6,303 bases of DNA. Source: Pseudomonadota bacterium. GTDB lineage: Bacteria > Pseudomonadota > Alphaproteobacteria > Rhizobiales > Rhizobiaceae. The notes under the pieces were generated by a model that had not been told where the DNA came from, ran no database searches, and worked only from the letters and a program-made list of their open reading frames with translations. Below are positions 1 to 5,370 of the stretch, in pieces (position 1 is the first letter of the stretch; each line of letters begins with the position of its first letter). The stretch spans positions 1 through 6,303 of the forward strand of contig JAEWFU010000458.1 of NCBI GenBank assembly GCA_023388675.1, in the 5' to 3' direction. The position numbers were made by a program, and so were the translations under genes.

Positions 1-21
1 ATCTTCATGAATGGCTCCGGC

Positions 22-1110
22 CTAGAATACGATCACGTTGCGCAGCGCCTTGCCGGCGTTGACCGCGGCGATCGCGTCGTTGATTTCGTGGAGAGGGTAG
101 CGGGCGCTCACCAGTTCGTCGAGCTTCAGCCGGCCGGCGCGGTAGTGGTCGACCAGCATCGGGATGTCGCGCGCGATGTCCGTCTCGCCCATCTTGGAGC
201 CCAGTATCCGCTGGTTCCATGCGGCCATGGTGCCGGGATCGTAGGAGGCCATCACGCCTGACGGCGGCATGCCGACGATCACCACGGCGCCGTTCTTCGT
301 CAGATAGGAGAAGGCGCCGTCGAACGCTGCCTTCGCGCCCACCGTCACGAAGACGAAATCGACGCCCCGGCCGCCGGTCAATGCCATGATCTCGGCCGCG
401 GCATCGGTCGCGGCGGGGTTGAAGGCATGCGTGGCGCCGAAAGCGCGCGCCGCAGTCAGCTTTTCTTCGGAAAGATCGAGCGCCACCACCATGGCCGCGC
501 CGGCCAGCGCTGCACCCTGGACGCTGTTGAGACCGACGCCGCCGCAGCCGACCACGGCGACCACCTGTCCCGGCCGCACTTTCGCGGTGTTGACCACAGC
601 GCCGAAGCCCGTGATGACGCCGCAGGCGAGCAGCGAGGCGGGCTCGAACGCCATATCGTCCGGCAGTTTTACAAGCTGGCTCTCATGCACGACGACCTTC
701 TCGGCAAACGCGCCGGTGCGCATCGACTGGACGTAAGGCGTTCCGTCCGCTCCGGTCAGCGGGCTTTTTGCGTCGAGCGGAAACACCTCCTCGCACATCA
801 CCAGACTGCCCTGTCCGCAGTAGTGACAGGCGCCGCAGGAACGGATGAGCGTGACCACGACACGGTCGCCGGGCGCGATGCCTTCTACGCCTTTCCCGAC
901 CGCCGAGACGATGCCGGCCGCCTCGTGCCCATAGACGGCGGGCAGGCCACCGCCCCATGCGCCTTCGGCATAGAAGATGTCGGAATGGCAGATGGCGCAG
1001 GCCTTCACGTCGACCATGACCTCGCCGGGGCCGGGATCGGCGATGTCGATCTCCTCGATCGAAAGCGGTTCTCCGAAACGGTGGCATATGGCGGCCTTGA
1101 TGCGGGTCAC
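22..1110 (-). CDS. Zinc-dependent medium-chain alcohol dehydrogenase (class I/III-like)
   Basis: Predicted cytosolic 362-residue NAD-dependent dehydrogenase that oxidises an alcohol to an aldehyde or the reverse. The catalytic zinc ligands are visible as C41 (AICHSD), H62-E63 (GHEAAG) and C163 (LLACGV). The structural zinc lobe is C92, C95, C98 and C106. The Rossmann motif is GCGGVG at 188-193, and D212 at the end of the following strand favours NAD over NADP. The stretch TGFGAVVNTAKV (167-178) is the class I/III signature, and the length is normal for the family. The start is GTG at 1108-1110: a GGAG lies 6 nt upstream and an in-frame TAG two codons upstream excludes a longer protein. Divergent from the thioesterase operon, with 164 bp between. 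The substrate cannot be assigned from sequence; glutathione-dependent formaldehyde dehydrogenase is possible, but the protein is not a clear match. Confidence 0.93.
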   Translation of the reverse strand: MTRIKAAICHRFGEPLSIEEIDIADPGPGEVMVDVKACAICHSDIFYAEGAWGGGLPAVYGHEAAGIVSAVGKGVEGIAPGDRVVVTLIRSCGACHYCGQGSLVMCEEVFPLDAKSPLTGADGTPYVQSMRTGAFAEKVVVHESQLVKLPDDMAFEPASLLACGVITGFGAVVNTAKVRPGQVVAVVGCGGVGLNSVQGAALAGAAMVVALDLSEEKLTAARAFGATHAFNPAATDAAAEIMALTGGRGVDFVFVTVGAKAAFDGAFSYLTKNGAVVIVGMPPSGVMASYDPGTMAAWNQRILGSKMGETDIARDIPMLVDHYRAGRLKLDELVSARYPLHEINDAIAAVNAGKALRNVIVF

Positions 1111-1116
1111 GGTCTA

Positions 1117-1120
1117 CTCC
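1117..1120 (-). promoter_or_regulatory. Shine-Dalgarno site fixing the GTG start of the alcohol dehydrogenase
   Basis: On the minus strand GGAG stands 6 nt before the GTG at 1110-1108. The in-frame TAG at 1114-1116, inside the spacer, means translation cannot begin further upstream, so the GTG is the first usable start. Confidence 0.6.
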
Positions 1121-1126
1121 GGGTTT

Positions 1127-1141
1127 GCTGCGGGCCGCAGC
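1127..1141. promoter_or_regulatory. 15-bp palindrome in the leader of the alcohol dehydrogenase
   Basis: GCTGCGG-G-CCGCAGC is a perfect inverted repeat with a one-base centre, 16 bp upstream of the alcohol dehydrogenase start. It could be an operator for a dimeric regulator or form a small structure near the ribosome-binding site. GC-rich palindromes arise by chance in DNA this rich in G+C, so the assignment is tentative. Confidence 0.3.
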
Positions 1142-1211
1142 CTAGGACAGCTCCCCGTGCGGGCGCGAGAAAAAGGCGACGCCGCGCGCCGCATTTGCGC
1201 CATCGCCCCGC

Positions 1212-1240
1212 ATTGACCGCGACGCGACGTACCGCTACGC
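1212..1240 (+). promoter_or_regulatory. Candidate promoter of the thioesterase operon
   Basis: ATTGAC at 1212-1217, a 17-nt spacer and CTACGC at 1235-1240 resemble the rhizobial housekeeping pattern CTTGAC-N17-CTATAT. The -35 box fits well and the -10 box matches only in its first three bases. A transcript starting near 1247 would carry the ribosome-binding site at 1260-1264. Confidence 0.3.
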
Positions 1241-1274
1241 GAGAAAGACCAATGCCCGCAGGAGAAGAGCCGCA

Positions 1275-1667
1275 ATGAACCGCAACGACGTTAATCCTGT
1301 GGGCGAACTGACCTTGCGGACGCTGGCCATGCCTGCCGATGCCAATGCAGCCGGCGACATCTTCGGCGGCTGGGTGATGGCGCAGATGGACCTTGCCTGC
1401 GGCATCCGCGCGGCGGAGCGGGCCAAGGGACGCGTCGTGACCGCGGCGGTCAAGGAGATGTCGTTCGCCAAGCCGATGAAGGTCGGCGACACGCTCTGCA
1501 TCTATATCGACATCACCAGGGTCGGCCGCACCTCGATGACGCTGCGCGTCGAGGCCTGGGCGCAACGCTACCTCACCGACCTGATGGAGCGTGTGACCCA
1601 TGCCGATTTCGTCATGGTCGCGCTCGACGGCGAAGGCAAGCCGACGCCCATCCCCGAAGAAAACTAG
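1275..1667 (+). CDS. yciA: YciA-type acyl-CoA thioesterase (hotdog fold)
   Basis: Cytosolic enzyme predicted to hydrolyse acyl-CoA to free acid and CoA, probably with broad chain-length specificity as known for YciA. The family hallmark covers residues 19-39: MPADANAAGDIF followed by GGWVMAQMD. D39 aligns with the catalytic aspartate of YciA enzymes, and N24 lies in the conserved active-site segment. The rest (VVTAAVKEMSFAKPMKVGD, then VEAWAQR) follows the single-hotdog pattern, and 130 residues is the usual length. The ATG has AGGAG at 1260-1264, with a rather long 10-nt spacer. It is first in a probable operon: the sigma-like gene starts 11 nt after its stop and the VOC gene follows. It may restore free CoA or clear unwanted thioesters; a specific pathway is not evident. 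Confidence 0.92.
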   Translation: MNRNDVNPVGELTLRTLAMPADANAAGDIFGGWVMAQMDLACGIRAAERAKGRVVTAAVKEMSFAKPMKVGDTLCIYIDITRVGRTSMTLRVEAWAQRYLTDLMERVTHADFVMVALDGEGKPTPIPEEN

Positions 1668-1678
1668 CGAAACCGACG

Positions 1679-2314
1679 ATGACCGTCCCGCTGACCCGCG
1701 CCGCCTATCTGGATCTGCTGGCGCTGGCGCGGCGTCACGCGCGCTGGGGCATCGAGGCGGACGACCTGCTGCAGGATACGCTGATGGTGGCGCTGTCGTC
1801 CGGGCGCGGGCTTTCTGCCGAAAACCGCGCATGGCTGGGCGGGGTCATGCGCAATCTCGCGCGGATGAACGCGCGGAGCACTGCACGCCGCCGCAATCGC
1901 GAGCACCGAGCATCGTCCAGAGGACCGCAGGCGACGGAGCAGTCGCGGACCTCGATGCTCCCGCCGCTCAACGGACTGGCGTCATCCTTGCGGATCGTCG
2001 CGCTGCTGGCCCTGTCTGGCCACAACAAGGCCGAAATCCGTGCACTCCTGCGCATCTCGGACGAGGCGCTGCGCCAGCGCATCGCCACCCTTCGGCGCGC
2101 CTTGGCTCAGCTTGACCTGGAGATGCCGCCCGGCCTGCCGGCGCTGCGCGGGTCGCTTGCCTTCGGCTCCATCCGCCGCGCGCTCCTGCCGATGGTCCGT
2201 ACAGGGGCGGCCGATTTTGCCAGCCACGATCCGGACGGCCATCCGATCGCCTTTAGAATTTCTCGCCCGGCAAGCTCACAAAACCAGCGCCAGCGGCAAC
2301 TGACGGGTGCATGA
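1679..2314 (+). CDS. Small sigma-70 family (ECF-like) RNA polymerase sigma factor
   Basis: Predicted DNA-binding transcription factor of 211 residues. Residues 10-70 resemble sigma region 2: ADDLLQDTLMVAL (27-39), then W52 and NLARMNAR (59-66), the usual ECF core-binding and -10 region. A linker of about 30 residues leads to a region 4 helix-turn-helix at 97-145 (LRIVALLALSG, then KAEIRALLRISDEALRQRI). A tail of about 60 residues beyond region 4 contains HDPDGHPI (183-190) and is not part of the minimal ECF fold. No anti-sigma gene is adjacent; the neighbours are a thioesterase 11 nt upstream and a VOC gene 19 nt downstream, so it is likely cotranscribed. No clear Shine-Dalgarno precedes the ATG, suggesting coupling to thioesterase translation. 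Regulon and signal are unknown. The reading frame of the last dozen residues is questionable (see findings). Confidence 0.8.
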   Translation: MTVPLTRAAYLDLLALARRHARWGIEADDLLQDTLMVALSSGRGLSAENRAWLGGVMRNLARMNARSTARRRNREHRASSRGPQATEQSRTSMLPPLNGLASSLRIVALLALSGHNKAEIRALLRISDEALRQRIATLRRALAQLDLEMPPGLPALRGSLAFGSIRRALLPMVRTGAADFASHDPDGHPIAFRISRPASSQNQRQRQLTGA

Positions 2315-2320
2315 CGAACC

Positions 2321-2326
2321 AAGGAG
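2321..2326 (+). promoter_or_regulatory. Shine-Dalgarno site deciding the VOC gene start
   Basis: AAGGAG lies 7 nt before the ATG at 2334. A longer in-frame start at GTG 2307 would overlap the end of the sigma gene and has no comparable site, so the ATG is preferred. Confidence 0.75.
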
Positions 2327-2333
2327 CAAAACC

Positions 2334-2723
2334 ATGCTTTCCAAATCCCGCATCGGCAACATCTGCTACTACGTCAACGACATCGACCGCACCGAGGCCT
2401 TCTACCGAGACGTGGTCGGCCTGGACGTGCAGCGCATGGATGACGACGGCGACGGCAATCTGTGGCTGCTGGCCAGCATCGCCAACAATATCGACCTGCT
2501 TTTCTTCAGGATGGAATCCCGGCCCGGCAACTCGCCGATCATCGTCTTCGACCTCGCGGAGGGCGGTATCGACGATGTCGTCGAGGGGCTTGCGCAAAAG
2601 GGTGCGACCATCGTCACGCCCGTAAGCCACGCGCCGGGCGGCTGGTCGAGCGAGTTCGCTGACCCCGACGGCCATCAGATATCGATCTACCAGACCGAGG
2701 AAGCGCCGCGCTCGCGCAAATAG
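2334..2723 (+). CDS. VOC family protein (glyoxalase/bleomycin-resistance fold)
   Basis: A 129-residue single-domain cytosolic protein with two beta-alpha-beta-beta-beta modules. Module 1 opens with ICYYVNDIDRTEAFYRDVVG (10-29), the usual VOC entry. Module 2 ends with FADPDGHQISIYQ (108-120), the typical closing strand. Positions where VOC metalloenzymes often carry ligands seem replaced: N9 stands where a His is common, and S117 where a Glu is common in the closing strand (usually D-P-D-G-x-x-x-E). It is therefore unlikely to be a classical metal-dependent glyoxalase I and could be a binding, resistance or non-metal VOC protein. It is last in the thioesterase-sigma-VOC set and convergent with hxlR. 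Fold assignment is secure; function is not. Confidence 0.87.
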   Translation: MLSKSRIGNICYYVNDIDRTEAFYRDVVGLDVQRMDDDGDGNLWLLASIANNIDLLFFRMESRPGNSPIIVFDLAEGGIDDVVEGLAQKGATIVTPVSHAPGGWSSEFADPDGHQISIYQTEEAPRSRK

Positions 2724-2740
2724 CGCGGCGGCGCGGTCCT

Positions 2741-2755
2741 ATTGTGTTTCACAAT
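2741..2755. terminator. Short AT-rich hairpin after the VOC gene
   Basis: ATTGTG-TTT-CACAAT forms a 6-bp stem with a 3-nt loop, starting 17 nt after the VOC stop and followed by TTATC. It could be a weak terminator or an operator-like palindrome. The stem is A+T-rich and the T-run short, so termination by this hairpin alone is doubtful. Confidence 0.35.
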
Positions 2756-2767
2756 TTATCGGAATCG

Positions 2768-2781
2768 CCATTGAGCAATGG
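2768..2781. repeat. 14-bp palindrome flanking the large repeat
   Basis: CCATTG-AG-CAATGG is a perfect inverted repeat ending 3 bp before the large inverted repeat begins. It may belong to the same intergenic element or be an independent small hairpin. Confidence 0.35.
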
Positions 2782-2784
2782 AAT

Positions 2785-2917
2785 GCCCCCTCCACCATGC
2801 TTCGCATGGTCCCCCTCCCCCGTGAACAGGGGAGGAGCCAGCGCTGCGGCCGGCCTCGGCCTCGGTTCCTCCCCTGCGAAGCGGGGGAGGGGGACCGCCG
2901 TAGGCGGTGGAGGGGGC
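2785..2917. repeat. Cloverleaf-like intergenic inverted repeat (about 133 bp)
   Basis: Nested arms pair across this block. The outer arms GCCCCCTCCACC (2785-2796) and 2906-2917 match 12 of 12. The next arms 2808-2821 and 2883-2896 match 14 of 14. Inner arms 2827-2839 and 2864-2876 match 12 of 13, the exception being a possible G-U pair. Between outer and middle arms each side carries its own mini-hairpin: ATGC-TTC-GCAT (2797-2807) on the left and GCC-GTA-GGC (2897-2905) on the right. The centre (2840-2863) is a G+C-rich loop. Such structured, purine/pyrimidine-biased blocks are typical of dispersed palindromic repeats in rhizobial genomes. It lies between two convergent genes and encodes no credible protein. 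It may also stop or stabilise transcripts, but neither side has a T-run. Confidence 0.85.
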
Positions 2918-2941
2918 GTTTCTGTGAAAACCTGAAGCGTT

Positions 2942-3307
2942 CTAGACCTCATCCGCATCGAAACGGGTGCGCGCGTCGTTGATCTTGCCGATGTTCGCGC
3001 GCGCCCACAGCGCCAGCCCCTTCACCGGCACGCGCAGGTCGCGGCCGAGATCGGTCAGTTCGTAATCGACGCGCGGCGGTATCGTCGGATAGACCGTCCG
3101 CGTCACAAGCCCGTCGCGTTCGAGCGCGCGCAGCGTCGAGGTCAGCATCTTCTGCGAGATGTTGCCGATCAGCCGGCGCAGCTCGTTGAAGCGCATTGGT
3201 CCGTCGCTGAGCAGTTCCACCACCAGCACGGTCCACTTGTCGCCGACACGGGAGAGCACATCGCTGACCGCCTGGCAGGCGGTATGATCACGGTGACTGA
3301 GTGTCAA
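2942..3307 (-). CDS. HxlR-family winged-helix transcriptional regulator
   Basis: A 121-residue DNA-binding regulator of the HxlR (MarR-like) family, expected to act as a dimer. The family opening is present: C11, then VGDKWTVLVVELL (21-33). Then come MRFNELRRLIGNISQKMLT (38-56, recognition region), TSTLRALERDGLV (56-68) and a wing VYPTIPPRVDYELTDLG (72-88). C11 is the only cysteine in this version and sits where redox- or electrophile-sensing HxlR proteins carry their reactive cysteine. The start chosen is TTG at 3305-3307, with a perfect AAGGAGG 7 nt upstream. Longer in-frame starts (ATG at 3371-3373, TTG at 3407-3409) would place coding sequence over the operator and promoter and add non-family residues. 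Divergent from an FMN reductase gene, which it probably represses along with itself. Confidence 0.9.
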   Translation of the reverse strand: MTLSHRDHTACQAVSDVLSRVGDKWTVLVVELLSDGPMRFNELRRLIGNISQKMLTSTLRALERDGLVTRTVYPTIPPRVDYELTDLGRDLRVPVKGLALWARANIGKINDARTRFDADEV

Positions 3308-3314
3308 CAAAGTG

Positions 3315-3321
3315 CCTCCTT
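3315..3321 (-). promoter_or_regulatory. Shine-Dalgarno site supporting the TTG start of hxlR
   Basis: On the minus strand AAGGAGG, fully complementary to the 16S rRNA tail, precedes the TTG at 3307-3305 by 7 nt. It is the strongest ribosome-binding site in the window and is the main reason for choosing the short HxlR form. Confidence 0.75.
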
Positions 3322-3348
3322 GTGCGTTGCAAAAACAGTCTCCTATAT
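3319..3348 (+). promoter_or_regulatory. Candidate promoter of the FMN reductase gene
   Basis: CTTGTG (3319-3324), an 18-nt spacer and CTATAT (3343-3348) match the rhizobial housekeeping pattern, with a perfect -10 box. The -10 lies in the self-complementary CTATATAG (3343-3350), so it could serve transcription in both directions. Transcription rightward would start near 3355, at the edge of the operator palindrome. Confidence 0.45.
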
Positions 3349-3355
3349 AGCCCCA

Positions 3356-3370
3356 GTATCCAAAGGATAC
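3356..3370. promoter_or_regulatory. Probable HxlR operator palindrome
   Basis: GTATCC-AAA-GGATAC is a perfect 6-3-6 inverted repeat in the divergent hxlR/reductase intergenic region. It begins just downstream of the CTATATAG -10 element. A dimeric winged-helix regulator bound here would block the reductase promoter and overlap the upstream part of the hxlR promoter. Binding by this HxlR protein is inferred from position and symmetry only. Confidence 0.6.
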
Positions 3371-3396
3371 CATATTTTCCGTGAAAGGACACGAAA

Positions 3397-3996
3397 ATGG
3401 CAAAGCCAAGGATTGGGGTAATCATCGGTTCAACGCGTCCGGGCCGCTTCGGCGACAAGCCGGCTGAGTGGATCGTCGAGCGCGCAAAGGCCACCGGCGA
3501 ATTCGAAGTCGAGATCGTCGACCTGCGCGACTTTCCGCTTCCGTTCTTCGATGAGCAGACGTCGCCCGCCTATGCACCGTCGAGCGCCGACGGCGCGAAG
3601 GCGTGGCAGGACAAGATCGCCAGCCTCGACGGCTACATCGTTACCGCCGCCGAATATAATCGCGGCCCGACGGCGGTTCTGAAGAACGCGCTCGATTACG
3701 CCTACAACGAGTGGAACAACAAGCCGATCGCCTTTGTGGGCTATGGCGGTGTCGGCGGCGCTCGCGCGATCGAGCAGCTTCGGCTGCATGCGGTGGAGCT
3801 TCAGATGAATCCGATCCGCAACGGCGTCCACATCGTCTGGGCCGATTACGCGCAGATCGCCTCCGGCGACAAGAAGCTCTCCGATTTCGCGCACCTGAAC
3901 GACGCAGCCGACGGCATGCTCAAGCAGTTCGGATGGTGGGCGAGGGCGCTCAAGACCGCTCGCGACGCCGATGAGGCCGCGGCCAAGGCTGCCTGA
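3397..3996 (+). CDS. NAD(P)H-dependent FMN reductase / quinone-reductase-like flavoprotein
   Basis: A 199-residue cytosolic flavodoxin-fold oxidoreductase that should use NAD(P)H to reduce FMN, quinones or similar electron acceptors. The N-terminal strand IGVIIGSTRPGRFGD (6-20) is the FMN phosphate-binding loop. AAEYNRGPTAVLKNALDY (84-101) is the second flavin-contacting segment, and FVGYGGVGGARA (113-124) the third. Length is normal for the family. The ATG follows AAAGGA (3384-3389) at 7 nt spacing. It is transcribed divergently from hxlR through a shared region containing a palindromic operator, so induction by an electrophilic or oxidising compound sensed by HxlR is plausible. The physiological acceptor cannot be read from sequence. 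A strong hairpin follows the stop codon. Confidence 0.93.
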   Translation: MAKPRIGVIIGSTRPGRFGDKPAEWIVERAKATGEFEVEIVDLRDFPLPFFDEQTSPAYAPSSADGAKAWQDKIASLDGYIVTAAEYNRGPTAVLKNALDYAYNEWNNKPIAFVGYGGVGGARAIEQLRLHAVELQMNPIRNGVHIVWADYAQIASGDKKLSDFAHLNDAADGMLKQFGWWARALKTARDADEAAAKAA

Positions 3997-4008
3997 CGTA
4001 CTTCGTCA

Positions 4009-4039
4009 AGAACGGCGCGAATATGCTTTGCGCCGTTCT
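4009..4039. terminator. Terminator-like hairpin between convergent genes
   Basis: AGAACGGCGC (4009-4018) pairs perfectly with 4030-4039, and the 11-nt loop can be closed further by A-T and wobble pairs. It lies 12 nt after the FMN reductase stop and 7 nt after the end of the leftward CBS-domain gene, so it can serve both. No T-run follows on either strand, so it may act with Rho or by protecting the 3' end. A smaller stem, TGACG-TACTT-CGTCA at 3994-4008, includes the reductase stop codon. Confidence 0.65.
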
Positions 4040-4046
4040 CCCACTG

Positions 4047-5357
4047 CTACGGCATGTGCTCGCGATGGGTCTTGATCGAGCGCGTCGCCAGTACCTTGTC
4101 GATGCGGCGGCCGTCGAGGTCGACCACCTCGAAACGCCAACCCAGAGCGTGCACGGACTCTCCGGTTCCCGGCAGATGATGCATGTGCGACAGCACGAAG
4201 CCAGCGAGCGTCTGGTAGTCACGCTTTGCCGGCAGCGTTACGCTCAGCAGGTCGGCCATCTCGTCGATCGGCAGGTAGCCGGCGAGCAGCCATGAGCCGT
4301 CATCTCGCTGCACGGCGGCTGCTTCTTCCTCATCGCCCAGATCGGACTTGAACACGCCGGTGATCGTCTCGAGAATGTCGGCCGGCGTCACGACGCCCTC
4401 GAAATCGCCGTACTCGTCATGAACGAGCGCCATAGGCATGTGGGCTTCTTTCAGCGTTGTCAGCACGTCGAGCGCATCGGCATTGTCGTGGACGATCGGT
4501 GCCGGATGCACGAGCGCGCGCAGGTCGAATGTGCGCTTGCCGACGAGCGCAGCCAGCGCCTCCCTGGTGCGCACTACGCCGATCATCTGGTCGACGCTGC
4601 CGTCGGCGACGGGCAGCAGCGCATGGCGCGCTTCCAGCAGCTTCGTGCGAAGGTTCGCTTTGCTGTCCCGGGCGTCCAGCCAGTCGATCTCGGTGCGCGG
4701 CGTCATGATCGCGCGGACGCTGCGGTCGGCAAGCCGCATCACGCCTGCGATCATCTTGCGCTCGTCGCTTTCTACGACGCCATGGCTCTCTGCTTCAGCG
4801 ATGAGGCTGGCGATCTCCTCGTCGGTGACCTTGGAACCGCCTTCTTCCGATTGGCCAAGGAGGCTCAGCACCGTCTTGCCCGAAATGTCCAGCAGCCAGA
4901 CCAGCGGCGCGCCGAGTATCGACAGCACATGCATCGCCGGGGCCACGCGCGAGGCCACCGCCTCGGGATTGCGCAGCGCGATCTGCTTGGGAACCAGCTC
5001 GCCGATGATCAGCGACCCGTAGGTGATGAGCGCCACGACCGAGCCGACGCCAACCGTGCCGGCGATGCCCGGCGCGAGACCGAGTTCGGTGAGCCACGAA
5101 GACATCCTCAGGCCCAGCGTCGCGCCTGAGAAGGCGCCCGACAGCACGCCGACGAGCGTGATGCCGATCTGGACCGTGGAGAGGAACCTGCCCGGGTTGG
5201 CGGCCAGTTTCGCGGCTTTCGCAGCACCGGCATTGCCGCGTTCGGCCATCGCGCTGAGACGCGCCGGCCGCGCCGAGACGACCGCCAGTTCGGACATGGC
5301 CAGCAGGCCGTTGATACAGATGAGAACAACGACGATGGCAATTTCGATTGTAAGCAT
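4047..5357 (-). CDS. CNNM/CorC (HlyC) family membrane protein with DUF21, CBS pair and CorC_HlyC domain
   Basis: Inner-membrane protein of 436 residues with the complete family layout. The DUF21 (CNNM transmembrane) domain covers about 1-165, with hydrophobic segments near 4-27, 60-80, 98-119 and 138-158 and the conserved GELVPKQIAL at 119-128. The CBS pair follows at about 216-272 (beginning IMTPRTEIDWLD) and 282-335 (ending GVVTPADILETI). An acidic linker DLGDEEE (339-345) precedes the CorC_HlyC domain at about 350-428 (GYLPIDEMADLL, then FEVVDLDGRRIDKVL). Relatives are implicated in magnesium or cobalt efflux, and E. coli YtfL in polyamine export; the old name 'hemolysin' is misleading. 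CBS domains suggest nucleotide-regulated activity. The substrate here is unknown. The start ATG has only a weak GGAA upstream. The extensin-like gene lies 68 bp upstream on the same strand and may be cotranscribed. Confidence 0.93.
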   Translation of the reverse strand: MLTIEIAIVVVLICINGLLAMSELAVVSARPARLSAMAERGNAGAAKAAKLAANPGRFLSTVQIGITLVGVLSGAFSGATLGLRMSSWLTELGLAPGIAGTVGVGSVVALITYGSLIIGELVPKQIALRNPEAVASRVAPAMHVLSILGAPLVWLLDISGKTVLSLLGQSEEGGSKVTDEEIASLIAEAESHGVVESDERKMIAGVMRLADRSVRAIMTPRTEIDWLDARDSKANLRTKLLEARHALLPVADGSVDQMIGVVRTREALAALVGKRTFDLRALVHPAPIVHDNADALDVLTTLKEAHMPMALVHDEYGDFEGVVTPADILETITGVFKSDLGDEEEAAAVQRDDGSWLLAGYLPIDEMADLLSVTLPAKRDYQTLAGFVLSHMHHLPGTGESVHALGWRFEVVDLDGRRIDKVLATRSIKTHREHMP

Positions 5358-5370
5358 GATTTCCGACTTA

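Noticed and set aside
427..1278. A 283-codon open frame on the plus strand opposite the alcohol dehydrogenase
   Set aside because: It is rich in Arg, His, Ala and Asp with no family-like motif, lies antisense to a gene with all catalytic residues intact, and is the usual by-product of G+C-rich third codon positions.
1252..1278. Eight-codon ATG frame whose TGA overlaps the thioesterase ATG, a possible leader peptide
   Set aside because: It has no ribosome-binding site of its own and contains the thioesterase's Shine-Dalgarno; the overlap is most simply coincidental.
1107..1832. A 241-codon minus-strand open frame opposite the thioesterase and sigma genes
   Set aside because: Low-complexity Arg/Ala/Pro-rich translation that crosses two well-supported genes and the divergent promoter region; no motif is visible.
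2307..2333. Upstream GTG start for the VOC gene
   Set aside because: It overlaps the end of the sigma gene and adds residues before the first VOC strand, whereas the ATG at 2334 has a strong AAGGAG at ideal spacing.
2744..2982. Short open frames within the convergent intergenic region
   Set aside because: Their translations are just the Pro/Arg/Gly-rich reading of the palindromic repeat and lack ribosome-binding sites.
4419..5129. A 236-codon plus-strand open frame (and a 194-codon one in another frame) opposite the CBS-domain gene
   Set aside because: Antisense to a complete DUF21-CBS-CorC_HlyC protein; composition is typical of mirror frames and no motif is present.
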